Assembly: GCF_030296755.1 (NCBI RefSeq)
Contig: NZ_AP027741.1
Coordinates: 1,923,475-1,987,474 of the forward strand
Reading direction: 5' to 3'
Origin: Methylophaga marina
GTDB taxonomy: Bacteria > Pseudomonadota > Gammaproteobacteria > Nitrosococcales > Methylophagaceae
Length of the DNA stretch: 64,000 nucleotides
The position numbers and the translations under genes were made by a program. Below, one piece after another: positions 36,493 to 45,240 of the stretch (positions are counted from its first letter, which is position 1; each line of letters opens with the position of its first letter). The notes below the pieces were generated by a model. That model worked only from the letters and a program-made list of their open reading frames with translations, was not told where the DNA came from and ran no database searches.

Positions 36493-36711
36493 ATGGCCAG
36501 TAGAGCGTGTAAACCAGCGACCATCTTCGAATCAAAAACAGTCGATATTCAACATTGTCCTGATTGCAAAATGATTCATCTCACAATGGGGTCGATTACA
36601 GTCAGAATGAGTGAACATCATTTTTCTGAGTTTGCTAAAGACCTTAGCCGCGGCTTATTTGAATTCAACACAACGATCAATGAGCAACCAAGTTTGCGCG
36701 TGATGATGTAG
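36493..36711 (+). CDS. Small CxxC protein, third of iron-linked trio
   Basis: A 72-residue protein with a CPDCKMIHLTMGSITVRMS segment: one CxxC pair after a short N-terminus, then a His-rich helix (SEHHFSEFAKDL). A CGGAG ribosome site precedes the ATG. The CxxC and histidines could bind metal, but no family is recognised. It is followed by a near-perfect Fur box and the TonB receptor gene. Confidence 0.7.
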   Translation: MASRACKPATIFESKTVDIQHCPDCKMIHLTMGSITVRMSEHHFSEFAKDLSRGLFEFNTTINEQPSLRVMM

Positions 36712-36756
36712 CAATTTTGCAACAATAAGCAGAAATTTATTAAAAAAACAAGAAGA

Positions 36757-36775
36757 AATAATGATAATCATTATT
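36757..36775 (+). promoter_or_regulatory. fur box: Fur box upstream of TonB-dependent receptor
   Basis: AATAATGATAATCATTATT matches the 19-base Fur consensus at 17 of 19 positions; only the outermost bases differ. It is a perfect inverted repeat, placed 61 bases before the receptor start. Strong evidence for iron-repressed expression. Confidence 0.93.
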
Positions 36776-36835
36776 AACTAGTGTATGTTTCCCCTCTGTA
36801 AAGTTTTGTAAAGATTTAACATTAGGGGAATATAA

Positions 36836-39010
36836 GTGAAATCAAGACTGACTGTGTTGGCAAGTGGTGTAGCGCTTGCGACTTCTATCGGCCTTTATTC
36901 ATCATCGTCAATTGCTGAGGGTAAGGCTGCCGAGTTAGATACTGTAACGGTTATTGGTGACGATGAAGCTGCACGTAAATTACCAGGTTCAGCAGCTGTC
37001 GTTAGTCATGAGCAATTAAGGACCGAAGCAACAACAGATATTCATCAGGTGTTGAAAACTGTACCAGGCGTTTATATTCAAGAAGAAGATGGGTTTGGGC
37101 TTCGTCCTAATATTGGTATCCGTGCAGCCTCGCCAGAACGCAGTCAGAATATTACTTTGATGGAAGATGGTGTGCTGATTGCGCCGGCTCCATACTCAAA
37201 TCCCGCAGCATATTATTTTCCTACCACATCAAGATTGCACTCTATTGAAGTGCTTAAAGGGGCGCCATTACTGCGTTACGGTCCTCAAACCGTGGGCGGT
37301 GTTGTCAATTTAGTATCCACTCCGATTCCTGAAACTAATCAAGGCAGTGCGATGTTTATGATGAACGATCGGGGCTCTGCTGATTTGCATCTCAATTATG
37401 GCGGTAAAACTGGTCCATGGGGCTACTCTATTGAAACAGCTCAGCGCCATTATCAAGGGTTTAAAGATATTGACCGTAATGATGATAACAGTGGCTTTCA
37501 ACTTGAAGATTACGTCGCTAAACTCTCATGGGAAGGTGAACGTAATAAGTTCTTATTTAAAATTCAACGTTCGATGGAAAACTCTGATGAAACTTATGCC
37601 GGGTTGACTGATGTAGATTTCCATCGTGATGAAAACCGTCGCTATGGACTGACTCATATCGATGAGATGGATAACCAACACACTGGTATTAACCTGACTC
37701 ATGTGTTTGACTGGAGCGATAACCTTACCTCTACCGTCACAGCCTATCGTAATGAGTTCAAGCGTAACTGGTTTAAATTCGATGGTGATTACGATAGAGC
37801 AAGCCCAACTAGTGATGGTAGCGATATCATCGCTGATGCGAATGCTGGTAATGCGAATGCTATTGGTATACTCCGAGGCACTATCGACGAAGAGAATCTC
37901 CTATATAAAAACAATAACCGTACATACGATTCATACGGTGTGCAGGCTAACTTCAACTGGCTGGTAGGTGAGCATGATGTCAACTTTGGTGCCCGCCAGC
38001 ATTATGATGAGACGGATCGTTTCCAACCAGTAGAAGTGTATGACCAGGTTAATGGTCAGCTTGTCTATCAGGGCACAAATGCAGTTGGCTCCAGTGACAA
38101 CCGTCTTGAAGAAGCTCAAGCACTCAGTCTCTGGATTACAGATGATTATCAAGTCACTGAGCGTTTGTTATTGAACTTGTCATTGCGAATGGAAGATGTT
38201 GAGACTAAAGCGCGCCGGTATGCTGGTGGTGCAGCTCGATCATCAGTGACCGATAGAGTGGATAATGATTACCGTGAATATCTTGCTGGTATCTCCGGGA
38301 CGTTTGATCTGACCGACAACTGGCAGGTTCTCGCAGGTTTTCACGAAGGGATGATTCCACTTAGTGCTGGTGCAGAAGATGGTACTGAGCCGGGTAAGAG
38401 TGACAATTATGAACTTGGTCTGCGCTTCAACCATGGCGTATTCTATGGTGAAGCCATTGCTTTCTATTCAGATTTCAGCAACCTGGTGGAGCAATGTTCA
38501 GTCGCCGCACCATGTAGTAATGATGCTGAATCAGGTTCTTTCAGTGTCGGTGGTGCCAAAGTTAAAGGTCTTGAATTTCAAGCCGGGACTTTATTCACTG
38601 CGGGCGACTTCTTGATTCCTGTTGATCTGGCTTATACCTATACCGACGCCGAAACGACCTCCGGTGATGAATTTGCCAGTGGTCAGCAATTACAAAATAT
38701 TCCTGAGAATATTTTCAGTATTCGGGTCGGTTTAGAGCACAATAATGGCTGGAATAACTATGCCGTCCTGAAGTATATCGATGAGACCTGTGTATCGATT
38801 GGTTGTAATAAATCTGACAGCCGACTAGATAAAAATGATGCATTGACTACAGTGGATCTGATTAGCCGTTATCAGTTTTCCAGGGGACCTGAAGTGTTTG
38901 TAAAAGTGGAAAACTTGTTTGATAGACAGGAAATCATTTCACGTAGCCCGTTTGGTGCTCGTCCGAATATCGAAAGAACGGTTTGGGCAGGATTAATAGT
39001 AGACTTCTAG
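36836..39010 (+). CDS. TonB-dependent receptor, FecA-like
   Basis: A 724-residue outer membrane receptor starting at GTG with an AGGGGAA site. Signal peptide to about residue 27, a TonB box region (DTVTVIGD), then the plug with PNIGIRAASPERSQNITLMEDGVLIAPAPYSN and VLKGAPLLRYGPQTVGGVVNLVSTPIP, which is close to the FecA group. A 22-strand barrel follows, ending ERTVWAGLIVDF. It has no long FecA-type N-terminal signalling domain, so it is probably not a FecI/FecR transducer. The likely substrate is a ferric chelate, inferred from the Fur box. Confidence 0.9.
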   Translation: MKSRLTVLASGVALATSIGLYSSSSIAEGKAAELDTVTVIGDDEAARKLPGSAAVVSHEQLRTEATTDIHQVLKTVPGVYIQEEDGFGLRPNIGIRAASPERSQNITLMEDGVLIAPAPYSNPAAYYFPTTSRLHSIEVLKGAPLLRYGPQTVGGVVNLVSTPIPETNQGSAMFMMNDRGSADLHLNYGGKTGPWGYSIETAQRHYQGFKDIDRNDDNSGFQLEDYVAKLSWEGERNKFLFKIQRSMENSDETYAGLTDVDFHRDENRRYGLTHIDEMDNQHTGINLTHVFDWSDNLTSTVTAYRNEFKRNWFKFDGDYDRASPTSDGSDIIADANAGNANAIGILRGTIDEENLLYKNNNRTYDSYGVQANFNWLVGEHDVNFGARQHYDETDRFQPVEVYDQVNGQLVYQGTNAVGSSDNRLEEAQALSLWITDDYQVTERLLLNLSLRMEDVETKARRYAGGAARSSVTDRVDNDYREYLAGISGTFDLTDNWQVLAGFHEGMIPLSAGAEDGTEPGKSDNYELGLRFNHGVFYGEAIAFYSDFSNLVEQCSVAAPCSNDAESGSFSVGGAKVKGLEFQAGTLFTAGDFLIPVDLAYTYTDAETTSGDEFASGQQLQNIPENIFSIRVGLEHNNGWNNYAVLKYIDETCVSIGCNKSDSRLDKNDALTTVDLISRYQFSRGPEVFVKVENLFDRQEIISRSPFGARPNIERTVWAGLIVDF

Positions 39011-39029
39011 TCTTTCACTTAAACAAAAT

Positions 39030-39055
39030 AAAAAGGCAGTTTCGACTGCCTTTTT
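39030..39055 (+). terminator. Terminator after TonB receptor
   Basis: AAAAAGGCAGT-TTCG-ACTGCCTTTTT: a stable UUCG loop with a T-run, 20 bases after the receptor stop. Confidence 0.93.
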
Positions 39056-39135
39056 CATATCTGCTATCAGCGAAACTACAAATTTAAGTTCAATGCTGGC
39101 AAACTAAAAAATATTCTCAATTAAAGACTTCTCTC

Positions 39136-39864
39136 ATGCACGGTAAAAGAAATATTGTCAGTGTCATCGTAATGACTATTTTGGCTATCATCATTTTGCT
39201 GAAAGTAATGAGTGGCTCACTTATCAATCATGCTGCACAACTCAAGCTCGACGAAATATACATTAATGAAGACTGGCTAATGTCTCGTTACGGTATGGGG
39301 AAAATACAACCTGATGTCTCATTTCTCATTGATAACAAGATGTTTTCTCAGTTTGGTCATCAACTTTTTATTGATGCCAAACCACTAACGCATTTACAAC
39401 GTCCTCTATTAGGTGGCATCAGCCTGGAAGATATCATTGTTTTGACCACTGATGACGCATTGATTCTTCTGACTCGTGAAGGGGAGTTCATCGAAAAAAT
39501 GGGCGCTGAAGCAGGCATTCCTGCCCCCATTCAAAATATCGGTCTTTATCATGGTGAGCCTGTTTTACAAACACGCCAAGCAATGTGGCGTAGTAACTTT
39601 ATGCTGGATAAGTGGGAACCGATTTCATTACAAGGCGTCTCATGGAGTATGCCGCATCCTTTACCACAATCCGTGCATGATGCACTCAAACAATTTTTCT
39701 ATGGTAAAGGCATCAGTGTTCAGCAACTTCTAATTGATATACATAACGGTCGTATCCTTGGCGATCTGGGTATTTGGTTAATAGATTTACTGGGACTCAT
39801 GATTGTTTTCTTATCTCTGTCAGGTTTATGGATGTGGGGTAGAAGGGGTAGTTTCTTGTCATGA
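39136..39864 (+). CDS. PepSY-type membrane protein
   Basis: A 242-residue protein with an N-terminal helix (about 6-25), a periplasmic region and a C-terminal helix. DIHNGRILGDLGIWLIDLLGLMIVFLSLSGLWMW is the PepSY-associated TM signature. Such proteins accompany TonB receptors (PiuB/FoxB-like) and may help reduce or handle ferric chelates. It is shorter than the multi-helix PiuB class. It lies after a terminator, so it may have its own promoter. Confidence 0.75.
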   Translation: MHGKRNIVSVIVMTILAIIILLKVMSGSLINHAAQLKLDEIYINEDWLMSRYGMGKIQPDVSFLIDNKMFSQFGHQLFIDAKPLTHLQRPLLGGISLEDIIVLTTDDALILLTREGEFIEKMGAEAGIPAPIQNIGLYHGEPVLQTRQAMWRSNFMLDKWEPISLQGVSWSMPHPLPQSVHDALKQFFYGKGISVQQLLIDIHNGRILGDLGIWLIDLLGLMIVFLSLSGLWMWGRRGSFLS

Positions 39865-39892
39865 TGCCTTTAACAAAGGAGCTCAACATACG

Positions 39893-40851
39893 ATGAGACA
39901 GGCTGATTTTCCCTATTTGCCAAAAGACTTTATTGAGACCGTTGAAGGTCTTATTTTTGCTGTGGTCAGCTATCACCCTCATCAACAAAAGATTGGTTGC
40001 TTTCTGCGGTATGTTCAGAATGGAGGTCAATGGCAAAAGATTGATACTGAACAAGCTAACCGTCTTTTGGGTCGTCATTACCCACAGTACTTATTCAAAT
40101 CCAAGCAGTTTGATGCAGAGTTTCATGCCGTCAAACCCGCTGATGTCACGGTTCATCATCAACCAGAACGCTGTTTAAAAACGCTTCTTGAACGTCCAGC
40201 TCACGATAAAATAGAAGAAAAATGTCACCGCCTGATCGAGATATTGACGGGGTATGGAGTTGATACTAGCGCCTTAGGACTGACTGGATCAATGTTGATT
40301 GGCCAGCAAAAGAAAGGATCAGATATTGATTTGGTCGTTTATGGGCGTGACGCTTTTTATAAAACTCGTCTCGCAGTAAAGCAAGCCATTGCAGAGCAGC
40401 AATTGTCCTCACTAGATATTTCATTGATGAAAGATAATTTTCAGCGCCGGGGGGATCGCTTAATTTCGATGAGTTTGCTTGGCATGAGGCACGTAAATAT
40501 AACAAGGCAGCCATTGATGGAACCAAGTTTGATATTGGTATGGTCAGTTTGCCTGAAGAAGTAGTGGTCGATCACCATCACTATATGAAACAGGGTATTT
40601 CTACCCTCAAAGCGGTGGTGATTGATGATAAGCAAGCATTTGATTTTCCAGCCCGTTACCTTATAGATAATGAAATGACACCAGAGGTTATTTCGTTTAC
40701 TCACACGTATGTTGGTCAAGCACAAAAAGGTGAAACGATTGAGGTTGCAGGAGCTGTAGAGTGTGATTCGGCATCAGGACAACGACGTTTAGTTGTCGGT
40801 TCAACCCGTGAAGCAGTTGGTGAATATATAAAGGTGTGCAAAGAATTATGA
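39893..40851 (+). CDS. Nucleotidyltransferase-domain protein, frameshifted in this sequence
   Basis: Starts at ATG 39893 with an AAAGGAG site. The N-terminal half is uncharacterised ([20 protein letters not shown]). A minimal nucleotidyltransferase motif follows ([22 protein letters not shown]). The frame breaks at a run of six G (40449-40454). With one more G it reads on as [20 protein letters not shown], then [16 protein letters not shown] to the stop at 40851, giving one protein of about 319 residues. The joined form resembles predicted nucleotidyltransferases better known from archaea. Its stop overlaps the gnd start (ATGA). Real pseudogene or sequencing slip cannot be settled here, but the slip is more likely. 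Confidence 0.75.
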
Positions 40852-42314
40852 GTGAAGTAGATAATCCCGCAATAGCAGATATCGGTGTCGTTGGACTGGC
40901 CGTAATGGGTCAGAACCTTGTCCTGAACATGAATGATAAAGGATTCAAAGTCGCCGTATTCAATCGTACCACCAGTAAAGTGGACGAGTTTCTCAATGGG
41001 CCAGCCAAAGGTACAAATGTTCTTGGCTGTCATGATTTGAAAAGCTTTGTCAGTAGCTTGAAGCCACCGCGTCGGGTGATGCTTATGGTGAAAGCTGGCC
41101 CCGTTATTGATGCTTTTATTGAGCAATTGGTGCCTTACCTTGAAAAGGGAGACATCATCATTGATGGTGGTAACTCGCTCTTTAATGACAGTGATAGAAG
41201 AACGCAGGAGCTACGTCAGAAAGGGATTCTATTTATAGGCAGTGGTGTATCAGGAGGAGAGGAAGGAGCAAGGCATGGACCTTCTTTGATGCCGGGAGGA
41301 AATAATGCGGCATGGCCCGCCGTTAAGCCTATTTTCCAGAAAATATCAGCACAGGTGGATGGTGAACCCTGCTGTGATTGGGTAGGAAATGATGGGGCTG
41401 GTCACTATGTGAAAATGGTACATAACGGAATTGAGTACGGCGATATGCAACTCATCTGTGAAGCTTACCAGATGATGCGTGAAGGTCTCGGTATGAGTGG
41501 AGAGGAAATTCATCGCGTCTTTGCCGAATGGAATGAGGGCGTTCTGGACTCTTATTTGATCGAGATTACACGTGATATTTTGGCTAAGCGTGATGAGAAT
41601 GGTGAGTTACTTCTCGATCATATTCTCGACACGGCCGGACAAAAAGGCACGGGAAAATGGACAGGGATGAATGCACTGGATCTGGGGATTCCTCTGACAT
41701 TAATCGGTGAAGCTGTGTTTGCGCGTTGTTTGTCCTCTCTAAAAGACGAGCGTGTGACGGCGTCAAAAGTTTTACCTGCCATCACAGCACGTTTCGACGG
41801 TGACAAGGCGGAGATGGTTAACGCTATCCGTGATGCTTTATATGCATCAAAAATAATCTCTTATGCTCAAGGGTATATGCTGATGCGTGAAGCGGCTAAA
41901 ACGTATGGTTGGCAGCTCAATTATGGTGGCATAGCGCTAATGTGGCGAGGTGGTTGTATTATTCGTAGCCAGTTTCTTGGCAAAATTCGTGATGCGTTTG
42001 ATATTAACCCTGATCTACAGAATTTATTACTGGATGATTTCTTTATTGACGCTATCACCCATGCCCTGCCTGGATGGCGTAAAGCTGTGGCTACAGCGGT
42101 CAGCATAGGTGTTCCTGTCCCTACATTTAGCAGCGCCCTGTCATTTTATGATGGGTATCGTAGTGAACGCTTACCTGCCAATTTACTACAGGCACAGCGA
42201 GATTATTTCGGTGCTCATACATATGAACGAGTGGATAAGCCGCGTGGCGAATTTTTCCATACTAACTGGACAGGACATGGCGGCGATGTTTCAGCATCTA
42301 ACTATGATGTATAA
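40848..42314 (+). CDS. gnd: 6-phosphogluconate dehydrogenase, decarboxylating
   Basis: About 488 residues from ATG 40848. It has the Rossmann start [22 protein letters not shown], the substrate block [39 protein letters not shown], and a C-terminal HTNWTGHGG tail. It makes ribulose 5-phosphate, CO2 and NADPH. In ribulose-monophosphate methylotrophs the enzyme also closes the dissimilatory cycle. The long form (about 470-490) is the typical NADP type. It is coupled to the preceding gene. Confidence 0.97.
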   Translation: MSEVDNPAIADIGVVGLAVMGQNLVLNMNDKGFKVAVFNRTTSKVDEFLNGPAKGTNVLGCHDLKSFVSSLKPPRRVMLMVKAGPVIDAFIEQLVPYLEKGDIIIDGGNSLFNDSDRRTQELRQKGILFIGSGVSGGEEGARHGPSLMPGGNNAAWPAVKPIFQKISAQVDGEPCCDWVGNDGAGHYVKMVHNGIEYGDMQLICEAYQMMREGLGMSGEEIHRVFAEWNEGVLDSYLIEITRDILAKRDENGELLLDHILDTAGQKGTGKWTGMNALDLGIPLTLIGEAVFARCLSSLKDERVTASKVLPAITARFDGDKAEMVNAIRDALYASKIISYAQGYMLMREAAKTYGWQLNYGGIALMWRGGCIIRSQFLGKIRDAFDINPDLQNLLLDDFFIDAITHALPGWRKAVATAVSIGVPVPTFSSALSFYDGYRSERLPANLLQAQRDYFGAHTYERVDKPRGEFFHTNWTGHGGDVSASNYDV

Positions 42315-42332
42315 ACAACGACAGCCATAAAT

Positions 42333-42363
42333 AAAAAAAGCGGTCAAATGACCGCTTTTTTTT
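42333..42363 (+). terminator. Terminator after gnd (bidirectional)
   Basis: A-run, GCGGTC-AAAT-GACCGC, T-run. It lies between gnd and the convergent YjiK-like gene. Confidence 0.93.
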
Positions 42364-43249
42364 ATAGGCCCTGATTGAGTTTGCGATGTCTTGTTAAGGT
42401 CAATAATTGATTAGGCTCACCCACAATAAATATATTGCCATCATTATCAACGGTGACACCTTCAGGCTGTTTCATAATGGGCCATAGATTAAAGATCCCT
42501 TTTTTTAGACTCTGCTTTGAGAGTGTATTGCCATTTAAATTAATTAGATTCAACTCATGCGAAGCTTCACTGAGTACTAACAGGTATGGTGATTGTTCGA
42601 TATAAAATAAACTGATACCGGCGAAGTCCTTTACCAGCTCAGGTAAAGTTTGATTTAACTTCTCTACATCCACTTGGGTAATATCTCTGTCTGTTTCATC
42701 AGTCATATGATTCAGAATCATAGGGGGCTCTTCCTGTAAGATAAAAAATCCATAATGGGGAGACCAGGCTAATCCCTCCATAGCATTGTTATCTAATCTT
42801 GCCCAATTCATATGTAAGTGTTTACTGTCTGAATATTTCACTCTTTCTGTTTTCTCATCAATAGTGAAGAAAACCAGTTTTTGTCTTCTCTCCTCGGTGA
42901 CTACAAACTGGTTCTGACCAAGGTAGGCGACACTCTCTGTATCGATAAACCCATCCAGATCAATTCGACGGACAATATCGCCTTGTTTTGTGAGTTCGAT
43001 GAGTTGTTCAGGGTTATTGAGAACAGCAAATAAATGATCTGTTTCTGGTTGGTAGCTTAAACCAGACAGATTATCTTTAATGCCATCAATAGTGATCGGT
43101 TTACCAACTGAATAATGGGCGTTGAGATCCCATGGATTAGTCTCTTTGATTTGGGCTTCGGTGTTTGTGTAACTCAGCAATAATATGAGACTGAAACAGG
43201 CTAATGTTAACGTTAACCAGTGACCGGAAATGCGTTTCAGCTGTTGCAT
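42362..43249 (-). CDS. SdiA-regulated (YjiK-like) protein
   Basis: About 295 residues from the ATG at 43249, with GAGG just upstream. A signal anchor (LTLTLACFSLILLLSY) is followed by a beta-propeller-like domain. Family blocks include NLSGLSYQPETDHLFAVLNNPEQLIELT and IDLDGFIDTESVAYLGQNQFVVTEE, plus PEGVTVDNDGNIFIVGEPN near the end. Function is unknown in the family. Confidence 0.85.
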   Translation of the reverse strand: MQQLKRISGHWLTLTLACFSLILLLSYTNTEAQIKETNPWDLNAHYSVGKPITIDGIKDNLSGLSYQPETDHLFAVLNNPEQLIELTKQGDIVRRIDLDGFIDTESVAYLGQNQFVVTEERRQKLVFFTIDEKTERVKYSDSKHLHMNWARLDNNAMEGLAWSPHYGFFILQEEPPMILNHMTDETDRDITQVDVEKLNQTLPELVKDFAGISLFYIEQSPYLLVLSEASHELNLINLNGNTLSKQSLKKGIFNLWPIMKQPEGVTVDNDGNIFIVGEPNQLLTLTRHRKLNQGL

Positions 43250-43360
43250 GATTACCTCATTTATTGATGACATTAAGTTGAGCTTAGTCATGCAATCTTA
43301 ATCAAAGCTGAAAATAGGTCGGCTTATATGTAAAACATGAATGGGTAGAGCAGGGTAGTC

Positions 43361-43390
43361 AAAAAAAGCGGAACTGTTGCCAGTTCCGCC
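43361..43390 (-). terminator. Terminator of psiE-like gene
   Basis: On the minus strand GCGGAACTG-GCAA-CAGTTCCGC is followed by seven T, 30 bases after the stop. Confidence 0.92.
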
Positions 43391-43419
43391 AAACAAGCTG
43401 TTCATCGCGTTATTTATGA

Positions 43420-43815
43420 TCAGCTTTCAACTTTATCCTGTATTAATTGTTTACAGTAATGAATGATGATGATCGATGCTCCTATTAATAGAATAGAAGA
43501 AGCGATTCCCAGAATCCGCCATGTATCAATATTTTTCATATCAAGAATCAGATAACGGGCTAAAGCAACAATCGCTATATACAACGGTATCTTGATAGGA
43601 AGTTCACCCGACTCGTAATAAACCGCTACCATCGTCAGAACCTCTAGGTATATGAACATAAGTAGCAGATCAGTGAGTGATACATAGCTGTTGGTAATCA
43701 TTATGTTGACTTCGATACCAATGGCTACCATGGTGGCAATCGCAACAAGAATCAAACCAACATCTTGTGCAAACAGCAGTGATCGACTTACAGAATTCTT
43801 TATTCGGTGTTGCAT
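43420..43815 (-). CDS. PsiE-family membrane protein
   Basis: About 131 residues from the ATG at 43815 (GGAG site upstream), with four hydrophobic helices. The central LTDLLLMFIYLEVLTMVAVYYESGELPIKIPLYIAIVALARYLI is the PsiE core. PsiE is phosphate-starvation inducible in E. coli; the function is unknown. No Pho box was identified upstream. Confidence 0.85.
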   Translation of the reverse strand: MQHRIKNSVSRSLLFAQDVGLILVAIATMVAIGIEVNIMITNSYVSLTDLLLMFIYLEVLTMVAVYYESGELPIKIPLYIAIVALARYLILDMKNIDTWRILGIASSILLIGASIIIIHYCKQLIQDKVES

Positions 43816-44030
43816 CGTTTTTTCTCCATTAAAAAAACACACCACACAAGAATGACTGTTTTTTAAACATGCTTTTGTAAGTTGTTTAAGAAGCAGAGAT
43901 CCAAATTTGTGTGGATGGTCATACTAACAGCCATGAAAAAAAATGTTTTGTTTTTGTGTCCAAAAAATGGCAATAAGCAGGACTACGAGACAAGTTCTCA
44001 AGACATTTTGAGATAGAAAGAAGGTAAGAT

Positions 44031-44061
44031 TCACGCATCATAAAGTCGTTATGATGCGTGA
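44031..44061 (-). terminator. Hairpin after small membrane protein gene
   Basis: A perfect 13-base stem (TCACGCATCATAA / TTATGATGCGTGA) with loop AGTCG, 10 bases past the stop. There is no strong U-tract. Confidence 0.6.
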
Positions 44062-44071
44062 TGATAGTGGT

Positions 44072-44296
44072 TTAACGGCGACGACGGCCAGTTGGAACTA
44101 AGAGTAGCAGTGTGCCCAAACCAATACTGATGGCACCGAGCCATTCAGGTACATGGTAAATTTCTTTTTCATCAACTTGCAGCTCAATGATACCGAGATC
44201 CGCTTCATGGGTTTTCTTGGTAAATTGAATGTCATCGATCACTAAGCCCGCTGTACCTGCAGCAATAAATAAAATACCGAGTAATTTAAGCAGCAT
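44072..44296 (-). CDS. Small two-helix membrane protein, unknown
   Basis: A 74-residue protein with an N-terminal helix (LLKLLGILFIAAGTAGLVI) and a C-terminal helix (EWLGAISIGLGTLLLLVP) separated by a charged loop, ending GRRRR. No family is recognised with confidence. It follows a tiny lipoprotein gene by 13 bases, probably as an operon. Confidence 0.7.
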   Translation of the reverse strand: MLLKLLGILFIAAGTAGLVIDDIQFTKKTHEADLGIIELQVDEKEIYHVPEWLGAISIGLGTLLLLVPTGRRRR

Positions 44297-44309
44297 TATT
44301 TATTCCTGT

Positions 44310-44459
44310 TTATTTGTTATGGCCTGGCGCATTTTCACTATTGCCCGGCCCATTGGGATCATGGCCTGGTGGCATTGTTTTATGTGGGTGGTAGTGATGG
44401 CAGGCACTCAGTAATAGGAATGCGCACAAGCTTAGCAACTTTAATACATGAATAAACAT
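44310..44459 (-). CDS. Small His/Pro-rich lipoprotein
   Basis: A 49-residue ORF read directly from the reverse strand. It begins MFIHVLKLLSLCAFLLL and has lipobox LLLSAC; the mature part HHYHPHKTMPPGHDPNGPGN... is rich in His, Pro and Gly. A GGAGAAACC site precedes the ATG. It looks like an exported lipoprotein with possible metal affinity. It is 13 bases upstream of the small membrane protein gene. Function is unknown. Confidence 0.65.
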   Translation of the reverse strand: MFIHVLKLLSLCAFLLLSACHHYHPHKTMPPGHDPNGPGNSENAPGHNK

Positions 44460-44810
44460 AGGTTTCTCCATAGTAAACATATGCGCATACTATCATTACT
44501 GCTCATCAAAGGCTTGTGAAAAGGGACTTGATGGCGGATCAATGGCTCACGGCATCGATATATTGATGTGAAGCTGTCTCAGGTGACTGATGATATCGAT
44601 CGGATTCTATTAAGTATCGGGTTGCGCAGCCAGTCAGGGAAAAAAATACACCAGTAAAAATGATGCAGTTGAGTGTTTTTGAAAAACGAACAAACATATC
44701 AGTCAATCCAATCAATCATTGATGATTAGATGCTATATCAATTTAATTGAATTGACTGATTATTTTTAATAATCAAAGCATAAAGTTGAGAAAAAGGCGT
44801 TCTAACTCAA
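44460..44810. other. Intergenic region without a gene
   Basis: About 350 AT-rich bases. It contains an inverted pair, ATCAGTCAAT near 44698 and ATTGACTGAT near 44752, around a self-complementary TCAATTTAATTGAATTGA. I see no convincing ORF or RNA gene. The leftward small operon promoter should lie at its left end. Confidence 0.5.
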
Positions 44811-45119
44811 CTAATCTTTTTGTTTTAGTTCTGTTGATACTTGAATATATTGGTCAAAATTCTGAATATAATCATCCATATTCATTTCTAACATTTGTCG
44901 ATATTCTTTTACAAAAAATTCGATGGTTTCATCTCTTGAATCAGCCATATGCTGACTTTTAGTCCAGCCTGATGCGCTGAACCAGGCGGTGTATCGGGCC
45001 AGAGAATACATAAATGAAGTACTAACTTCGCCGGCTGCTACTCCTTTTTCCATCTGTTCATTAGCCAGTGCGATAAATGCATCCGCACGGTTAAAAAAGG
45101 CATTATCTCTCTCACTCAT
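44811..45119 (-). CDS. DUF3144-family protein
   Basis: A 102-residue soluble helical protein. FFNRADAFIALANEQMEKGVAAGEVSTSFMYSLARYTAW is the DUF3144 pattern, followed by a long acidic helix. Family function is unknown. It stands alone between intergenic regions. Confidence 0.85.
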   Translation of the reverse strand: MSERDNAFFNRADAFIALANEQMEKGVAAGEVSTSFMYSLARYTAWFSASGWTKSQHMADSRDETIEFFVKEYRQMLEMNMDDYIQNFDQYIQVSTELKQKD

Positions 45120-45240
45120 AAGGTTTCGCTTTTATTTTTTATGGTTTGGCGGTATCACCAAGACTAGAAAACTAAGCATAAGCAATGAGTGAAAACTTGG
45201 CTAAGGAATCATCCCTGTATATTGATATGAAAGAAGCTTT

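Noticed and set aside
36757..36775. Rho-independent terminator
   Set aside because: The palindrome is AT-rich without a GC stem or U-tract and fits the Fur consensus.
40449..40454. Phase-variable poly-G tract
   Set aside because: Six G is short for slipped-strand switching, and the same one-base deficit recurs in other homopolymers, pointing to sequencing error.
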